Shown here one piece after another: positions 57,430 to 64,000 of a stretch of DNA of 64,000 bases. The DNA is from Hyphomicrobiales bacterium (GTDB lineage: Bacteria > Pseudomonadota > Alphaproteobacteria > Rhizobiales > Beijerinckiaceae), in NCBI GenBank assembly GCA_027483895.1, contig JAIXTP010000009.1:62001-126000 (forward strand). The letters are read 5' to 3'. The notes beneath the pieces were generated by a model. That model was not told where the DNA came from. It did not search any database and saw nothing but the letters and a program-made list of their open reading frames with translations. Position 1 is the first letter of the stretch. Each line of letters opens with the position of its first letter. The translations under genes were made by a program, and so were the position numbers.

Positions 57430-57705
57430 TTAGGTCCCCCAATCGCTCCCGTTCCTTCCGTTACTCCCGCCTTCGCGCCCCACGGCCGCGAACTTGCTTT
57501 CTCGAAAGGGCCGCCAAGTCACGGTCATGCCCCGCGAGCGATCCCCATGCGGTACGCCTAGCGCCCCGCCTGTAAGTCCGATTTGTTTGTCAAAGAGCGT
57601 GAAGGAAGCCGTAGGCCCCTTCGGGTAGGTGGTAGTCGGTCGTCCCCGCGAACCGCGTCGGCCGTCCTTGAACCGAGATATATGCAAGGATGGATTGCTG
57701 ATCAA
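57430..57705 (-). CDS. Possible small phage protein (91 aa), weak
   Basis: An open frame starting at MISNPSLHISRFKDG with a mix of basic and small residues (TVTWRPFRESKFAAVG in the second half). No family is recognised and the ribosome site is not convincing. It sits in line with the other leftward early genes, in the only gap without a better candidate. Equally it may be non-coding leader. Confidence 0.3.
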   Translation of the reverse strand: MISNPSLHISRFKDGRRGSRGRPTTTYPKGPTASFTLFDKQIGLTGGALGVPHGDRSRGMTVTWRPFRESKFAAVGREGGSNGRNGSDWGT

Positions 57706-57737
57706 GCGAAAAATGCGAGGGTGGATAACTTTTTTCG

Positions 57738-57754
57738 AAAAGCGATAGATCGCC
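57738..57754. repeat. 17-base direct repeat, copy 1
   Basis: AAAAGCGATAGATCGCC; identical copy at 57912-57928, 174 bases away. A related shorter string (GTGGATAGATCGG) is near 54888. Confidence 0.8.
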
Positions 57755-57911
57755 GTGATTTAGGGCCGGTCGATAGGAGGCTCTAGGAGGCTCTAGGAAG
57801 GCCCTCGAACGGCCCCCGGTAGGTCCGGACTCGCGAGGACCTCGAGGCCGGTCCTTGGGCTCGGGAAGGCGAGGGAAGGGCTACGGAAAGAGGACGGGAA
57901 GGGTAGCGGAA

Positions 57912-57928
57912 AAAAGCGATAGATCGCC
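57912..57928. repeat. 17-base direct repeat, copy 2
   Basis: Identical to 57738-57754; both lie in the gene-poor junction of the prophage. Confidence 0.8.
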
Positions 57929-58038
57929 CGGCCTGAGACGGAGACGGAAACATTCGAGGCCCGCTCTTGCGTCGCTCCGGTCCCCGTTCGGTCCCCGTTG
58001 CGTGGTCCGAGCGCATCCTTAGTCCACCCACAACCCTG

Positions 58039-58335
58039 TCAAAATAAGGGGTTTGAGGGCCCTTGTGGCATGGTGTGGTGGCAGGGCAGGGCCTCGGCAG
58101 GGCCTCCCGGCGGTCCTCCGGACCGATCCCACGGCGGGCACCGGGGGAATTTCGCCTCGGCTGTTGATCGATACCCTCTCAGATTTTTCTCCCAAACATT
58201 CCGACCCCTACATGCCCCCCTCAGGTGCTCTTTCCGTTTGTCCTTCATGGCCCCGCTTTTGGATCCCTTACGTTTGGCAAGGGATACATATGGGTTCCTA
58301 TTGTTCTTCTTAATGTTCTCTACCACTACCACCAT
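58039..58335 (-). CDS. Possible small basic phage protein after large terminase
   Basis: An open frame of 98 residues starting MVVVVENIKKNNRNPYVSLA and continuing with a strongly basic part (KRKGSKSGAMKDKRKEHLRG). The first 70 residues look protein-like; the last 25 are Gly/Pro/Ala-rich and may be read-through of non-coding GC-rich DNA. It is supported by a good sigma-70-like promoter 38 bases upstream and by a purine-rich stretch before the start. It may be the first early gene of the phage. Confidence 0.4.
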   Translation of the reverse strand: MVVVVENIKKNNRNPYVSLAKRKGSKSGAMKDKRKEHLRGACRGRNVWEKNLRGYRSTAEAKFPRCPPWDRSGGPPGGPAEALPCHHTMPQGPSNPLF

Positions 58336-58373
58336 CTCTCTCTCTAATTAAAGAGACCATAGAGAGTATGATT

Positions 58374-58403
58374 GTTATATCTCTCTATGATATCTTTATG
58401 TAA
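58374..58403 (-). promoter_or_regulatory. Leftward sigma-70-like promoter at the T7-type genome junction
   Basis: On the minus strand -35 TTACAT (58403-58398), 18-base spacer, -10 TATAAC (58379-58374), inside a strikingly AT-rich tract (about 58320-58460) in an otherwise GC-rich region. T7-like phages carry strong host-polymerase promoters at this place to start early transcription. Confidence 0.55.
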
Positions 58404-58477
58404 TCTATATATAGTCTCTATCTTCTTCCCTCTTACCGATAGGTAGGGGTAATTGAAAGAGACCTAAAATCAGTCAC

Positions 58478-60130
58478 TTACACCGACATCCAGAGGGTGG
58501 ATGATGGTGGTCGTCCAAAGACCGTGTCTTTGAAGCTCTCCAGTTCTTTTTCCAGCAATGCTTCCTTGTGGTCTTCCGCTGCTCGGTCGGTGTCTCTCGA
58601 CATGTGGTCGACCCAATATTGGACGGCCATGGACAAGGCATCGAGCTTGTCGTCGTTCCGCAGGGCTCCCTTGTCTCTCGTGAGACGGGTCATCTGGTAG
58701 AAGAGGGAGTAGCGGGGATCTTGGTCTTCCCGAGCGTCGAGCGTGACCAGCTTGGTGTCGAAGACGAGACGGTGCTGGTTCATCACGGGTTCGAGCACGT
58801 CCGCCATTCTCTTCTCCTTCTGGATCGAGTGGCGGACCTCCTCGATGGTCGTCGGGTGGACCCGAGCGAGGACGGGAGTGAACAACTGGGCGAACATGCC
58901 GCCACCGAAGTTCTCTTCCACGATGACGTGATTGACCTTGTTGCGGGCTGCGACGAGGGCGAGGGACTTCAAGGTGGCCTCGGAGAAGCCGTCCTCGAAG
59001 CCTCCGATGTCGGTCACGAAGAGGTTGCCGTGGAGGATCTTGACCACGGCATAGCCCGTCTGGTCCTTGCCGCGGCCCGAGGGGTCGATGGCCATGACCG
59101 ATCCCGTGTACTCGGTCATCTCGTTCGAGACCCACATGGGCCTGTACATGCGGTCTCCCGCGAGGCCGACGTTGGGGAGGTCCTTGATCATCTTGTCGGG
59201 GTCGTTGCACCAGACCAGCTTGGCGGGGGCCATGCGGGGGTCGAGGTGCATGAAGATCAGGTCGGCGAGGCGGAGGGGGTAGCGATCGGCATCAGACAGG
59301 CTGGTGTCGAGCATGAACTGGAGGGCAAAGCCCGAGCGTCCGTAGGAGGCTTCGCGTTCGAGGAGGTCGAGGTCGTTGAAGCGTTTCGGGTCCACGGGGG
59401 TGCCCGGCTTGTCGCCCTTCTCGATCATTCCATAGACGTAGGGGGCCAACTGGCCCTTGTACCGTTCCACGTCCACGGGGATGCGGGCGGGCCATACGCG
59501 GACCTCGTAGCCGCGCTCCGGAAGCTGGTTGTAGAGCGACTGCTCGGTCTGCGGGGTTCCGAGGTAGATGATGCGCCGGAACCCTTCCGGCTTGAGCACC
59601 GCGTCGAACTCCTTGACCCGCTCGGAAAGCTGATCCCTCGCGGTGATCGTCATGGAGTTGTTTGGGGTCTCGATGTCGTCCGCGATGATGACGTTCGCAC
59701 GGGAGCCGGTGATCTGGCCGGTGATGCCCACCGACTTCACCGAGGGTGCGTGAGAGGCCCGTGCAGGGCCCACGTCGAAGGCGATGTTGGAGTCTCTCTG
59801 TCCCGGTCGGGCCTGTAGGTGGGACAGGATGGGGAGTTCGGAGATCAATCGCTTCGTGAAGGTCGAGAAGGCGTCCGCTCGGTCCTTCGAGGCGGAGACC
59901 ACGAGGATGTTCAACTGGGGGTCGTTGAGCAGAAGCCAGCACACATAGGCCGAGGTGACCCAAGATTTGCCCACCCCACGGAACGCCTCGATCATCGAGC
60001 GTGTCGGACCGTGCTGGAGATACATCGCGATGTCGTACTGGACCGGGGTGGGGTCGGGGAGGTTGAGGTGCTTCCAGACGACGTAGAGGAAGTTTCTGAA
60101 GTCCGATAGGATCGGATTGGTTTTAGACAT
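58478..60130 (-). CDS. Large terminase subunit, T7 gp19 type
   Basis: Packaging motor ATPase and nuclease that cuts the concatemer and fills the capsid. The 550-residue length fits the T7 family. The Walker A-like loop is AFRGVGKSWVTSAY (about residue 50), Walker B NVIIADDIETPNNS (about 147-160). The RNase H-like nuclease has acidic residues in VMAIDPSGRGKDQTGYA, HVIVEENFGGGMF and RNDDKLDALSMAVQYW. Its class (DNA maturase B) is the main evidence that the prophage is T7-like. It is the last structural-side gene before the junction region. Confidence 0.93.
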   Translation of the reverse strand: MSKTNPILSDFRNFLYVVWKHLNLPDPTPVQYDIAMYLQHGPTRSMIEAFRGVGKSWVTSAYVCWLLLNDPQLNILVVSASKDRADAFSTFTKRLISELPILSHLQARPGQRDSNIAFDVGPARASHAPSVKSVGITGQITGSRANVIIADDIETPNNSMTITARDQLSERVKEFDAVLKPEGFRRIIYLGTPQTEQSLYNQLPERGYEVRVWPARIPVDVERYKGQLAPYVYGMIEKGDKPGTPVDPKRFNDLDLLEREASYGRSGFALQFMLDTSLSDADRYPLRLADLIFMHLDPRMAPAKLVWCNDPDKMIKDLPNVGLAGDRMYRPMWVSNEMTEYTGSVMAIDPSGRGKDQTGYAVVKILHGNLFVTDIGGFEDGFSEATLKSLALVAARNKVNHVIVEENFGGGMFAQLFTPVLARVHPTTIEEVRHSIQKEKRMADVLEPVMNQHRLVFDTKLVTLDAREDQDPRYSLFYQMTRLTRDKGALRNDDKLDALSMAVQYWVDHMSRDTDRAAEDHKEALLEKELESFKDTVFGRPPSSTLWMSV

Positions 60131-60146
60131 GCTCTCAATCGAACAG

Positions 60147-60224
60147 AGAAGCCCGTACAGCGGGCTCCAATCGATTTCGGCAACATGGGTAGCTGAAAAC
60201 GGGAACGAGTCTGTACGGGCTTCT
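60147..60224 (-). promoter_or_regulatory. Long inverted repeat and internal hairpin between terminase genes
   Basis: AGAAGCCCGTACAG (60147-60160) and its complement (60211-60224) form a 14-bp inverted repeat with a 50-base loop. The left arm can alternatively form a short hairpin, GCCCG-TACAG-CGGGC (60151-60165). On the transcript of small to large terminase, this short hairpin is followed by TTCTCTGTT. The two structures exclude each other. It may be a regulated terminator or RNA-processing site. Confidence 0.5.
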
Positions 60225-60232
60225 GAATGGCT

Positions 60233-60445
60233 TTAGTTGGGGAGGCCGTATTCGTCCGTGTTGGTGAACGGGACGGCTTCCGTGAGCGCCTGAAGATCGG
60301 GGTCGTGCTTCAGGGCGTTCGTGATGTTGTTGTCCTTCAGGAACTGCCGGGCCACGTTGAGTACCGCGGCGTTGCATTCTTCGCCCTTGACCATGTCGGT
60401 CAGCTTGCGGGCGATCAGGGAATGGAGGTCTTCGAGGTCTTTCAT
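60233..60445 (-). CDS. Small terminase subunit, T7 gp18-like
   Basis: A 70-residue protein starting at MKDLEDLHSLIARKLTDMVK. Mostly helical with a middle segment AAVLNVARQFLKDNNITNAL that matches the DNA-binding pattern seen in small terminases of T7-like phages. It ends in NTDEYGLPN. The ATG overlaps the stop of the upstream holin candidate by one base, and the large terminase follows after 102 bases. Size and place agree with T7 gp18. Confidence 0.8.
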   Translation of the reverse strand: MKDLEDLHSLIARKLTDMVKGEECNAAVLNVARQFLKDNNITNALKHDPDLQALTEAVPFTNTDEYGLPN

Positions 60446-60696
60446 TATCCCTTGAGCCAATGCGTGATGGTGGTCGAGAAGGCCCCTATGACGGCTGCGA
60501 GCGCCACCCACAGGGTCTTCCCGGCAGCAAAGGCACCGGCTCCCTTGGCGTAATATTGTTCGAGGGTCGAGACGCGGTCTTCGACGGCGGACAGTCGATC
60601 CTCATGCCGCTCGTGCTTGGTCAGGAAGGCGTCTACCTTCCCTTCCAAGCGGCCGAGCATGAGGAACAGTTGGTTCTGTTCCTCGGACATGAGCAT
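60445..60696 (-). CDS. Holin candidate with coiled coil and C-terminal membrane segment
   Basis: About 83 residues (starts at 60699 GTG, 60696 or 60690 are possible). Residues about 10-45 form a heptad-type helix (LEGKVDAFLTKHERHEDRLS and a following LEQYYAKG). The C-terminal segment KTLWVALAAVIGAFSTTITHWL is one membrane helix. This layout fits small phage membrane proteins such as XhlA-like or T7 17.5-like holins. The place between tail and small terminase genes is that of T7 gene 17.5. Lysis function is inferred from this. Confidence 0.65.
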   Translation of the reverse strand: MLMSEEQNQLFLMLGRLEGKVDAFLTKHERHEDRLSAVEDRVSTLEQYYAKGAGAFAAGKTLWVALAAVIGAFSTTITHWLKG

Positions 60697-61190
60697 CACA
60701 CCCCGTCAGCCACGGATGCCGGGACGACAGGTTCTTCGACCTGAGGCTCGATCTTCCAATCGAAGCTCAACCCCGCAAGCTCCTCGACGGAGGTGCAAGC
60801 GTTGATCGACGCTTCGTAGTCGTTGCTCTTGGACCGGACGGACGCCCGGTAGGCGAGGGTCTCGTCGTCAACGGGTTTGACCCCTTCTGACGCACGGACG
60901 ACCTTCCAATCGGACTGTGCCAGCAGAGTGCCAGCAGTCTCTTTCACCTGTGCGACGAACTGGGCCTTGAGATCGTCAAGGTCCTTGGGAACAGCGGTGA
61001 ACGAGCCGTCTTCGTTCTGAGACACCCAGTAGAACCGGTCATCAGGGCGAATTTGATCCTCGACTTCAATGACGCCAAGAGCTTCCTTCTCCTCGACGGA
61101 GGCGAGTCGAAGCCAGTTGGCGGGATAGCGGATGCCCTCGTGTTCAAAAGGAACGTCAAGGGCAAGGGGTTTACCTTCTAGAAGAAACAT
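60696..61190 (-). CDS. Tail-fiber-associated phage protein, unknown
   Basis: A 164-residue acidic protein. The first 75 residues (for instance EGIRYPANWLRLASVEEKEAL and DDRFYWVSQNEDGSFTAVPK) look like the N-terminal domain of phage proteins coded just after tail fibers, which often assist fiber assembly. A helical stretch follows (LKAQFVAQVKETAGTLLAQS, then DWKVVRA). It starts directly after the stop of the large tail gene and overlaps the next start, so it belongs to the late operon. Confidence 0.6.
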   Translation of the reverse strand: MFLLEGKPLALDVPFEHEGIRYPANWLRLASVEEKEALGVIEVEDQIRPDDRFYWVSQNEDGSFTAVPKDLDDLKAQFVAQVKETAGTLLAQSDWKVVRASEGVKPVDDETLAYRASVRSKSNDYEASINACTSVEELAGLSFDWKIEPQVEEPVVPASVADGV

Positions 61191-63536
61191 TTATCGTGCC
61201 CTTGCGTATTTGAATGGGTTTTCAGCGAATGCTGCGAAGATGTAAGTTTGTCCGTTGATGTTGCTGTCGTCTCCCGAGTTCCGGATCTTGAAGCCGGAAG
61301 ACAGAAGATCGAAGCTGTAGTTGTTTCCCGGCAGACCGGCATTCGTCACGTCCGTTCGGTTCGGGTACAGAACTTCTTCAGCGACGTTGAACGGGGTTCG
61401 GGCGCTGTCTTGGATGATCCAATTTGACGATGCGCTGCTCTTTTTGACCATCACGAAGCGGGGTCTGAAACCGCAATAAACGAACGGACCGTCAGACGAC
61501 CCGTTGCCGGTATACGAACCGAAGCGAGAGAACCCCGGCACTTCGGACCAAAGGTAGGCGACGTAGCCGTTCGTGTTGCCGTTCGAAAGAGAACTGGTCC
61601 CGACGTAGAAAGACGAACTGTCAGGTGTAGTCGGAAAAACGGTCGCATCGCCGGTCTGTCCACTTGTCCCATTGAGGTTCAAGTACCAGTTCCAGTTCGT
61701 CAAAGACGTGTGGCTTACGGCCCAGTTGTTGGACCCTCCTCGCCACTTGACGATGATCATCTTCGGAGCAGCACCAAGCGCATGAGCTATCGCTCTGTTT
61801 GAAGCTCCGTTCCCCGTATACGTCACGATGTCGAAGCCGGGGCTCGCGCCTTCCTTCCAATACCACGACACCATCGCGTTGCTGCTGCCGTTCACATTGG
61901 ACGGGTTGCCGACGACGATGGAGTTGGTGCCGAGGGATTTGATGTATCCGGCAGCTTCAGCAATCGTTGAAGACGGGAAGGACGAGTTCGGTGAAACAGG
62001 AACGCTGCTGAGCACATGGTCAGTACCACCGGCAGAACGGTTCTTGACCCACGCCATATCGGGGTTGAAGGAAAACCCGCTGATCGTCCTGTCGTTCGTA
62101 CCATTGCCGGTGTAGAGCAGGACATTCATGGCCGTGCTGCTGTTCTTCACGGCAGGGTCAGACAGGTTCTGTGTGTTCAGGGCCTTGAACCCGGTCGGCG
62201 GGTTATAGGCGAACGGGCGCTGGCCGAAATTCGCATTGATGCTACATGCTTCTGAACGTAGTGCGAAGAAGACATCAGATGACCCGGCGAGCGTTCCTGC
62301 CGGATTTGTGTTTGTAGCAGGATCTGCGCCAGACCCGCTGAAATTCTGCCACACTCCGTTCTTGGAAAACCAAACGCGGCGCGTTGCTGCATCATAGGCA
62401 ATGCCAATGACTTCGGTGCTGTAACCCCCAGCGCTCTGCGCGGTCAGCGTGCCATTAATGTACAACTCGCCCGTCGTATTGCCGCCCCACGAGATCGTGA
62501 GCGAGCCCTGCATGTTGTTGTTCGTATCCGTCGCGTCCATGATGCCGACGCGAGGATACTGGCTCCCGCTCGATTGAAACTCGGCGTACCACTTCCCCGA
62601 TCCAACAGGCATCGCAATTGTGGATTGCGTGGCGTTGTTGGGTGCCGTCGAGTTTGACGTAATGTTTCCATTGGTCAGGTTTGTAGACCCGAGCCGAACG
62701 AGAGGGTTCAACGTCGCATAATTTCCACGACCGTTATCACCGTCCGCATAATTCGTCGGACTGTCGATCATGCTGTCGTAGGTGGCCCCTGCCGACACGC
62801 TGATGTTAGACGCCGTCCAGTTGCGGGAATTACCGGAATAATCGAGGCCCAGATTGTTAGCGGTGCTATTGTTCGTGAACTTCAGATAGAAGCCGTTGTT
62901 TCCGTAGGTGCCGACGTATTTCTTCGGACCCCACGCACCCGTTGCAGGATCGGTCTGACCGAAGGCCGAAGGCGCAATGGACTGACCGTCGATGAAATTC
63001 ACTTCGGCCAGATAGCCGTCGAAGAAGTTCAACTGGCCTGAACCATTATGTTCCGAGCCAATCCAGTGAGCGATGGCAGAGCCGAGAACGACAGCGGAGT
63101 TCTGGGTCGGGTACGACGCCGTCGAGAAGGCAAGCTGCACGTTGTTCAAGAAAATCTTGGCCCGGTTTGCCGGGGTAGCGTCCGTCGTATCGACGGTGAA
63201 GACGAAGTGATGCCACGCACTCGGATCACGGAAGACGGCGGTCGTGCGGATGGTCAGGCCGTTGCTGGCCGCCCAAAAGAACGTGTCGCCGCCTTCCAGC
63301 GTGATCAACTCGGAGGGAGACGAGGACTGACGTGCAGCGAACACGCCTTCGACTAGCCCCATCTGCCCCCGCTTCATCCAGAAGCTGAGAGTGTATTTGG
63401 TCGAGAGAGTCGGCGTGGTCGAGAAAGTGCGGCTCAGATAGCCGCTAGCCGATCTCCGAATGCGGAGGGAACGGGGGATTTGATACCCCCCGTCCACGTC
63501 CATCATGTGCGGATTGATCTCTACAGGCAGAGTCAC
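61191..63536 (-). CDS. Tail adhesin with LamG-like and SPRY-like domains
   Basis: A 781-residue, Asn/Ser/Gly/Thr-rich protein with a GTG start overlapping the upstream stop by 4 bases. A LamG/concanavalin-type domain (about residues 35-200) shows KYTLSFWMKRGQ, AWHHFVFTVDTTDA and FFDGYLAEVNFIDGQ. A SPRY-like part follows (about 300-450; KWYAEFQSSGSQYPRVGIMD and GIAYDAATRRVWFSKNGVW). The C-terminal part has three repeats starting with YTGNG (about 475, 575 and 680). Such proteins bind surface sugars, so it probably determines host recognition. Its base composition is less GC-rich than the host genes. Confidence 0.8.
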   Translation of the reverse strand: MTLPVEINPHMMDVDGGYQIPRSLRIRRSASGYLSRTFSTTPTLSTKYTLSFWMKRGQMGLVEGVFAARQSSSPSELITLEGGDTFFWAASNGLTIRTTAVFRDPSAWHHFVFTVDTTDATPANRAKIFLNNVQLAFSTASYPTQNSAVVLGSAIAHWIGSEHNGSGQLNFFDGYLAEVNFIDGQSIAPSAFGQTDPATGAWGPKKYVGTYGNNGFYLKFTNNSTANNLGLDYSGNSRNWTASNISVSAGATYDSMIDSPTNYADGDNGRGNYATLNPLVRLGSTNLTNGNITSNSTAPNNATQSTIAMPVGSGKWYAEFQSSGSQYPRVGIMDATDTNNNMQGSLTISWGGNTTGELYINGTLTAQSAGGYSTEVIGIAYDAATRRVWFSKNGVWQNFSGSGADPATNTNPAGTLAGSSDVFFALRSEACSINANFGQRPFAYNPPTGFKALNTQNLSDPAVKNSSTAMNVLLYTGNGTNDRTISGFSFNPDMAWVKNRSAGGTDHVLSSVPVSPNSSFPSSTIAEAAGYIKSLGTNSIVVGNPSNVNGSSNAMVSWYWKEGASPGFDIVTYTGNGASNRAIAHALGAAPKMIIVKWRGGSNNWAVSHTSLTNWNWYLNLNGTSGQTGDATVFPTTPDSSSFYVGTSSLSNGNTNGYVAYLWSEVPGFSRFGSYTGNGSSDGPFVYCGFRPRFVMVKKSSASSNWIIQDSARTPFNVAEEVLYPNRTDVTNAGLPGNNYSFDLLSSGFKIRNSGDDSNINGQTYIFAAFAENPFKYARAR

Positions 63537-64000
63537 TTAATATCTCCAATGAACTGTGCAGCAATACTCGTAGACGACCGCACCGTGTAGACGATGGCGT
63601 CCACGGCGTTTGCTGTCGTGGTTAGAATAGGCGCAGTTCCACCGGGGAAATCCCAAGATGTTCCATACGCCAAGGTACGACTACCTGTGGCGTCCTGCGA
63701 GATGAAGATTATGCCAGACTGACCCGGCTCAAGGTTAGACGGGTTGGCAAGCGTATTGGTGCTGTTCGCATTCAACGTCAGAGAGAAGTTGTTTGCGGTA
63801 GCGAAGTCCAACGTGATCGTGCCCGACGCATTGCCGATGGCCGAGATGTTGGAAGCGGCGTTCCCATTGACGTAGAGCTTTTGCGTCTTGCCGGTCGTGG
63901 CGATGTTGACGTTGCCGTTGGCATCGATCCGGAAGCGTTCAGCCCCGGCGGTCGCATCCTGAATACGGAAGGGACCACCATCTCCGCTGATGATCTGGTA
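63533..64000 (-). CDS. Phage tail fiber/structural protein, C-terminal part (cut by window end)
   Basis: The reading frame is open to base 64000, so the start lies outside and 155 residues are visible. The visible part begins YQIISGDGGPFRIQDATAGA and continues ERFRIDANGNVNIATTG, a pattern common in phage tail fibers and trimeric stalks. It ends in a beta-rich domain (SGIIFISQDATGSRTLAYG, then DAIVYTVRSSTSIAAQFIGD). A shorter start (TTG 63811) inside the frame is not believed. Its stop overlaps the adhesin start. Confidence 0.75.
   Translation of the reverse strand, partial: YQIISGDGGPFRIQDATAGAERFRIDANGNVNIATTGKTQKLYVNGNAASNISAIGNASGTITLDFATANNFSLTLNANSTNTLANPSNLEPGQSGIIFISQDATGSRTLAYGTSWDFPGGTAPILTTTANAVDAIVYTVRSSTSIAAQFIGDIK

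Larger units (their letters stand above)
57706..58038. other. Gene-poor prophage junction with repeats
   Basis: About 330 bases with no credible gene. The 17-base unit AAAAGCGATAGATCGCC occurs twice (57738-57754 and 57912-57928), each containing an imperfect palindrome GCGAT-AG-ATCGC. A 10-base unit AGGAGGCTCT is repeated in tandem (57775-57794). A DnaA-box-like GGTGGATAA lies near 57720-57728. The place, between large terminase and early genes, is where T7-type genomes have their terminal repeats and packaging ends. Confidence 0.55.
52737..64000. mobile_element. Temperate T7-like (podovirus) prophage, left part; right end outside window
   Basis: The left boundary is a displaced tRNA-Leu(UAA) 3' end next to a tyrosine integrase. 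All protein genes read leftward. Read in the gene direction, the order is tail fiber, LamG/SPRY-like tail protein, fiber-associated protein, holin candidate, small terminase and T7-type large terminase, then a gene-poor junction, small early-type genes, a MarR-like regulator and the integrase. This equals the right end of a T7-type genome joined to its left end. RNA polymerase, replication and head genes would lie beyond base 64000. Whether the phage is still inducible cannot be seen. Confidence 0.88.

Noticed and set aside
58357..58370. T7-promoter-like string (minus strand CATACTCTCTATGG)
   Set aside because: Resembles the T7 core only loosely and no second copy upstream of other phage genes was found, so it cannot be called a phage-polymerase promoter.

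Overview
The window is high-GC chromosomal DNA from an alphaproteobacterium, most likely of the order Hyphomicrobiales (Rhizobiales). Three signs support this. The gene order rne - amidase - PBP1A - prfB is typical of that group. Cell-cycle kinase CckA is present. The recA operator has the alphaproteobacterial LexA form GAAC-N7-GAAC. From about 52.74 kb to the right edge the sequence is a prophage, and its base composition drops in the tail genes.

Layout of the chromosomal part: 1-1563 is the 3' part of a comEC/rec2 gene. RNase E (rne) converges on it and has a long GC-rich leader. Next come a periplasmic amidase, PBP1A and release factor 2, whose gene carries an intact programmed +1 frameshift. 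An M23 peptidase, a one-cysteine peroxiredoxin, a large AsmA-like protein, tyrS, anmK and a small hydrolase follow. From 18.6 to 25.9 kb lies a complete SUF iron-sulfur assembly operon (nifS-like desulfurase, sufB, sufC, sufD, sufS, sufT, sufA). Two palindromes upstream of it look like iron- or cluster-responsive operators. After it come rhlE, a hydrolase, mepA, parE, a SixA-type phosphatase, the ycjX-ycjF pair, dksA, a FliO-like gene, cckA, recA (with SOS box) and alaS. A group made of DUF2256, an SDR-like protein and an iron-sulfur photolyase follows, then a BcsS-like outer-membrane protein, radC, map, an FkbM methyltransferase, a glycosyltransferase, a CinA-like protein, gpt and an acyl-CoA/ACP synthetase.

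The prophage starts at a 3' fragment of a host tRNA-Leu(UAA), which marks one attachment site. It continues with a tyrosine integrase, a phage-borne tRNA that also has the anticodon UAA but no long variable arm, a MarR-type regulator and a small membrane protein. A control region with a second LexA-type box lies upstream of these. A block of small uncharacterised genes follows, including a HEVAH metallopeptidase and a cysteine-rich family member. Then come a repeat-rich, gene-poor junction and T7-like late genes: large terminase, small terminase, holin candidate, fiber-associated protein, LamG/SPRY-like tail protein and a truncated tail fiber. All prophage protein genes read leftward. The order matches a circularised T7-type genome opened between the integrase and the (unseen) RNA polymerase and replication genes, so this looks like a temperate T7-like phage. 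Its right end is outside the window.

The most interesting signal is the combination at the left prophage end: insertion at the anticodon loop of tRNA-Leu(UAA), an unusual phage tRNA with the same anticodon, and a LexA box that could link excision to host DNA damage. No CRISPR array, rRNA or insertion sequence was seen.
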